Under the pieces are notes generated by a model, which made no database searches, was not told where the DNA came from, and saw only the letters and a list, made by a program, of their open reading frames with translations. A DNA stretch of 64,000 bases, from contig NZ_JAAGLY010000029.1 in assembly GCF_010548375.1 (NCBI RefSeq), forward strand, positions 1-64,000, read 5' to 3'. This DNA is from Streptomyces sp. SID13726. Its GTDB lineage: Bacteria > Actinomycetota > Actinomycetes > Streptomycetales > Streptomycetaceae. Shown one piece after another: positions 61,813 to 64,000 of this stretch (its first letter is position 1; each line of letters begins with the position of its first letter). Position numbers and translations under genes: made by a program.

Positions 61813-63171
61813 TCAGCTCCCGGACGGCGGGCGCTGGGCGGGGACCGGGACGGACGGGGTCAGCAGGGGGCCGCGGCGCCTGCCGACCCGGATGATGCGG
61901 ACGTATCCGATCGCGGCGAGCACGAGGAAGGGCACCCAGGCCAGGAGGTACGCGGGGAGGTAGCGGGCGTCGAAGATGGAGCGGTGGACGTTCACGGTCG
62001 TGGCGTTGACTCCGAAGAACGCCAGCAGCAGGGTCGGCGGCAGGGCGATCAGGGTGGCGATCGCGACCAGTACGGAGACCGTGCGGTCCCGGCGGTCGTC
62101 GCGCTCCGAGAGCTCGGCGTCCAGCGCCGCCGAGCGGGCGCTGATCACCGAGGTCAGCCGCTCGACCATGCGGGCCGAGTTCTCCAGACTGTCCCGGACG
62201 CCGAGCGCGTCGCGCAGGGAGGTCTGGAAGGCCTCCATGACCATCTCGGGGATCAGCAGGCTGTCGACGTACGCCTCCACGCCGAAGGCGAGGTCCAGCT
62301 GGAGTTCGTTGACCCCGGCGGAGAGCTGTGCGATCAGTGACCGGACCTCGGACGGTGAGCGTGTCGAGGCCTGTTCGTTGGCCCGCATCGCCTCGAACGC
62401 GGCCAGCCGGGTGCGCTGGAGGACCGCGAGGGCGGAGATCATGCCGACGGCGACCAGGGTCAGGCCGTTCTCCACGTGCTCGGCCCAGCCGGCGTGGACG
62501 GAGACCCCGCGGCCGTGCGCGGAGAGGGTGGCGCCGTGGTTCCTCAGGTTGGGCAGCACGGCGGGTACGGAGGCGCGGGGGCCGCCCATCCGGCCGCGGT
62601 AGAGGATCTCGTTGAGCACGACGGGCAGCCGGGCCTCGTCGGCGTCCAGCAGGGTCGTGCGCAACTCCCCGCCTGGGAAGACGAGTTGGTGCACGTTCTG
62701 CCCGAAGGCCAGGGGCTCGACGGGGTGCAGCAGCTGCCCCAGCGCGGTGAGCAGCGGCCGGCCGCCGAGGGTGATGCCGTCCCGGTCGAAGCAGGTGGTC
62801 GCGAGCCATCCGGCGAGGTCGGCGGCCGGGGTCGGTCCGGCGAACTCGCAGTCCACGACCAGGGTGATGTCACCGCGCGGGGTGGCGAGGACCGCCAACT
62901 CGGCGGACGCCAGGGCGAGTCCGTGGTCGCCGTGCGGCAGCCGCAGCTGATCGGGCGGCACGTCCTCGACGAGCACCGGTACGGGCAGCACGGCCTCGCT
63001 GGACTTCAGGTGCAGCCCGAAGCGGCCGAAGTCGAAGCGGTCGACGAGCCGACCGAGCGTGGGGCGCTCCGGGTCCAGCCGGCCGGTGAGGCTGAACAGC
63101 ACCAGGACCCGGGTGAGTTGACGGGTGCCGGAGTCGAGTACGGCCGTACCGCCGGACGTTCCCGGAATCAT
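61813..63171 (-). CDS. CorA-like membrane protein without the GMN motif
   Basis: A 452-residue protein with a large N-terminal cytoplasmic domain, a long helical region (about residues 270-365) and two C-terminal membrane spans, the CorA layout. The first span ends FFGVNATTV where CorA magnesium channels have YGMN, so Gly-Val-Asn replaces the selectivity motif. It may be a CorA relative with different transport or none. ATG 63169-63171 is preferred because GGAAGGGA lies six bases upstream; GTG 63186 is an alternative. Confidence 0.75.
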   Translation of the reverse strand: MIPGTSGGTAVLDSGTRQLTRVLVLFSLTGRLDPERPTLGRLVDRFDFGRFGLHLKSSEAVLPVPVLVEDVPPDQLRLPHGDHGLALASAELAVLATPRGDITLVVDCEFAGPTPAADLAGWLATTCFDRDGITLGGRPLLTALGQLLHPVEPLAFGQNVHQLVFPGGELRTTLLDADEARLPVVLNEILYRGRMGGPRASVPAVLPNLRNHGATLSAHGRGVSVHAGWAEHVENGLTLVAVGMISALAVLQRTRLAAFEAMRANEQASTRSPSEVRSLIAQLSAGVNELQLDLAFGVEAYVDSLLIPEMVMEAFQTSLRDALGVRDSLENSARMVERLTSVISARSAALDAELSERDDRRDRTVSVLVAIATLIALPPTLLLAFFGVNATTVNVHRSIFDARYLPAYLLAWVPFLVLAAIGYVRIIRVGRRRGPLLTPSVPVPAQRPPSGS

Positions 63172-63266
63172 CGTGTTCCCTTCCACCCCACCGATTCTGG
63201 TCCCCGTACCGGACGTCGCGCGGACCGCCCCGGACAGGCGGCCCGCGCGACCCGGCGCCTTCGGGA

Positions 63267-63692
63267 TCAGGCGAGCTTCGCGTCCAGCGTGATCGGTACG
63301 GCCTTCAGGGCCTGGCTGACCGGGCAGTTGGCCTTGGCGTCCGTGGCGGCGGCGACGAAGCCGTCCTCGTCCAGGCCGGGCACGGTGCCCTCGACGGTGA
63401 GGTGGATGCCGGTGATGCCCTCACCCGGCTGGAAGGTGACGTCGGCGGAGGTGACGAGCTTGGTGGGCGGGGTGCCGGCACCGGCAAGGCCGTGCGACAG
63501 CGCCATGGAGAAGCAGCTGGAGTGGGCGGCGGCGATCAGCTCCTCAGGGCTGGTCTTGCCGTTCGCCTGCTCGGCGCGCGACGGCCACGACACCGGCTGC
63601 TGGCCGATGCCGGAGGAGTCGAAGGTGACGACTCCGTTGCCCTCGAGCAGGTTGCCTTCCCAGACGGTGTGTGCGGAGCGCGTGGTAGCCAC
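63267..63692 (-). CDS. OsmC/Ohr-family peroxiredoxin
   Basis: A 141-residue OsmC-type hydroperoxide reductase. The two reactive cysteines are Cys60 (AAAHSSCFSMAL) and Cys122 (KANCPVSQAL), and the Arg in WPSRAEQ is near the active site. It detoxifies organic hydroperoxides. The GTG at 63690-63692 follows AAAGGA by seven bases and gives the normal length; the longer frame to 63746 is not supported. Confidence 0.95.
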   Translation of the reverse strand: MATTRSAHTVWEGNLLEGNGVVTFDSSGIGQQPVSWPSRAEQANGKTSPEELIAAAHSSCFSMALSHGLAGAGTPPTKLVTSADVTFQPGEGITGIHLTVEGTVPGLDEDGFVAAATDAKANCPVSQALKAVPITLDAKLA

Positions 63693-63756
63693 GGTCAGTC
63701 CTTTCCTGTGGTCCCGCTGATGGGGGTGCGGGATCGATCCGATCACACCCTACGAC

Positions 63757-64000
63757 TCAGCTCACCCGGAACACCGGCCCCCGTGAGGTGAACGGCAGCC
63801 GAGCCCCCTTCGGGATCAGATACGCGTGCTCGCGGCGTACCCGCAGCACGTCGCACCAGCCGTCCGTGATCACCAGGACCGGGGCGCCGGGCGGGAAGTC
63901 GTCGGCGCGGTGCAGCAGGTCGATGCCGGGCTGCAGGACGGTGCCGCCGCGGCCGCGCACCCGGACCCGGCCGGCGATCTCCGTCACGGGCAGATAGCCG
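63757..64000 (-). CDS. VWA-like domain protein, C-terminal fragment (partial)
   Basis: The 3' end of a leftward gene whose start is beyond the right edge. The 80 visible residues (GYLPVTEIAGRVRVRGRGGT to RGPVFRVS) match the C-terminus of VWA-like DUF2201 proteins, including LVITDGWCDVLR and REHAYLIPKGARLPF. These occur beside MoxR-type ATPases; that neighbour is not in the window. An internal GTG at 63987 is not the true start. Confidence 0.75.
   Translation of the reverse strand, partial: GYLPVTEIAGRVRVRGRGGTVLQPGIDLLHRADDFPPGAPVLVITDGWCDVLRVRREHAYLIPKGARLPFTSRGPVFRVS

Overview
The window is a stretch of very GC-rich chromosome from a Streptomyces-type actinomycete. The support is strong third-position G/C bias, frequent GTG starts, near-absence of TTA codons (two exceptions are reported), family-2 carbohydrate-binding modules on secreted cellulases, a CebR-type operator, two copies of the dispersed 'AGGGGCGCGGGG...ACCAGCC' repeat common in Streptomyces intergenic DNA, and regulator families typical of the genus (ROK, WYL, XRE with DUF5753-type C-terminus, SAV2177-type methyltransferase). 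No rRNA, tRNA, CRISPR array, insertion sequence, phage gene or origin was seen, and no gene-free stretch exceeds 300 bases.

Layout. 1-6.4 kb: a leftward sugar operon (ROK regulator, RbsA/RbsC-type ABC transporter, Tat-lipoprotein binding protein, Gfo/Idh/MocA dehydrogenase, start of a sugar-phosphate isomerase). 6.6-17.6 kb: an NmrA-like reductase with a TTA codon, then a formate-centred region: GntR/FCD regulator, FabH-like synthase, oxalate:formate-type MFS transporter with a 45-residue partner, and rightward a PanE-like reductase, formate dehydrogenase genes and fdhD. The dehydrogenase is the most unusual item. Its catalytic subunit is split into two genes placed in reversed order around a fused NuoE/NuoF-type subunit, as if the operon were circularly permuted. 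17.6-19.6 kb: isochorismatase-like protein, MarR regulator and quinone reductase sharing a two-site operator region. 19.7-34.2 kb: sialidase and a second predicted propeller protein, BASS-type transporter, LysR and Lrp regulators, DHA2 exporter, acyl-CoA ligase, a secreted lyase-like protein, aldo/keto reductase, SDR, a His-rich methyltransferase and a phytanoyl-CoA-dioxygenase-like protein.

34.3-45.7 kb is a plant-cell-wall degradation cluster: GH6, GH5, GH48 and GH74 enzymes, each with a CBM2, followed by a PL11 rhamnogalacturonan lyase. GH5-GH6 and GH48 diverge from a promoter region holding one perfect and one near-perfect CebR box, so cellobiose-type induction is likely. GH74 has a different LacI-type palindrome. 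45.7-52.5 kb holds small regulatory and housekeeping genes: a WYL regulator with a perfect palindrome in front of a two-gene unknown operon, a methyltransferase, a pterin dehydratase, a decayed ADP-ribosylglycohydrolase pseudogene, two XRE regulators and a SAV2177-type methyltransferase.

52.6-59.1 kb is a complete narGHJI respiratory nitrate reductase operon. With the formate dehydrogenase it places two molybdenum enzymes in one window. 59.1-64 kb, all leftward: a stand-alone DnaK with a half-perfect HAIR (HspR) element, a glycerophosphodiester phosphodiesterase, a CorA-like membrane protein lacking the GMN motif, an OsmC/Ohr peroxidase and the end of a VWA-like protein.
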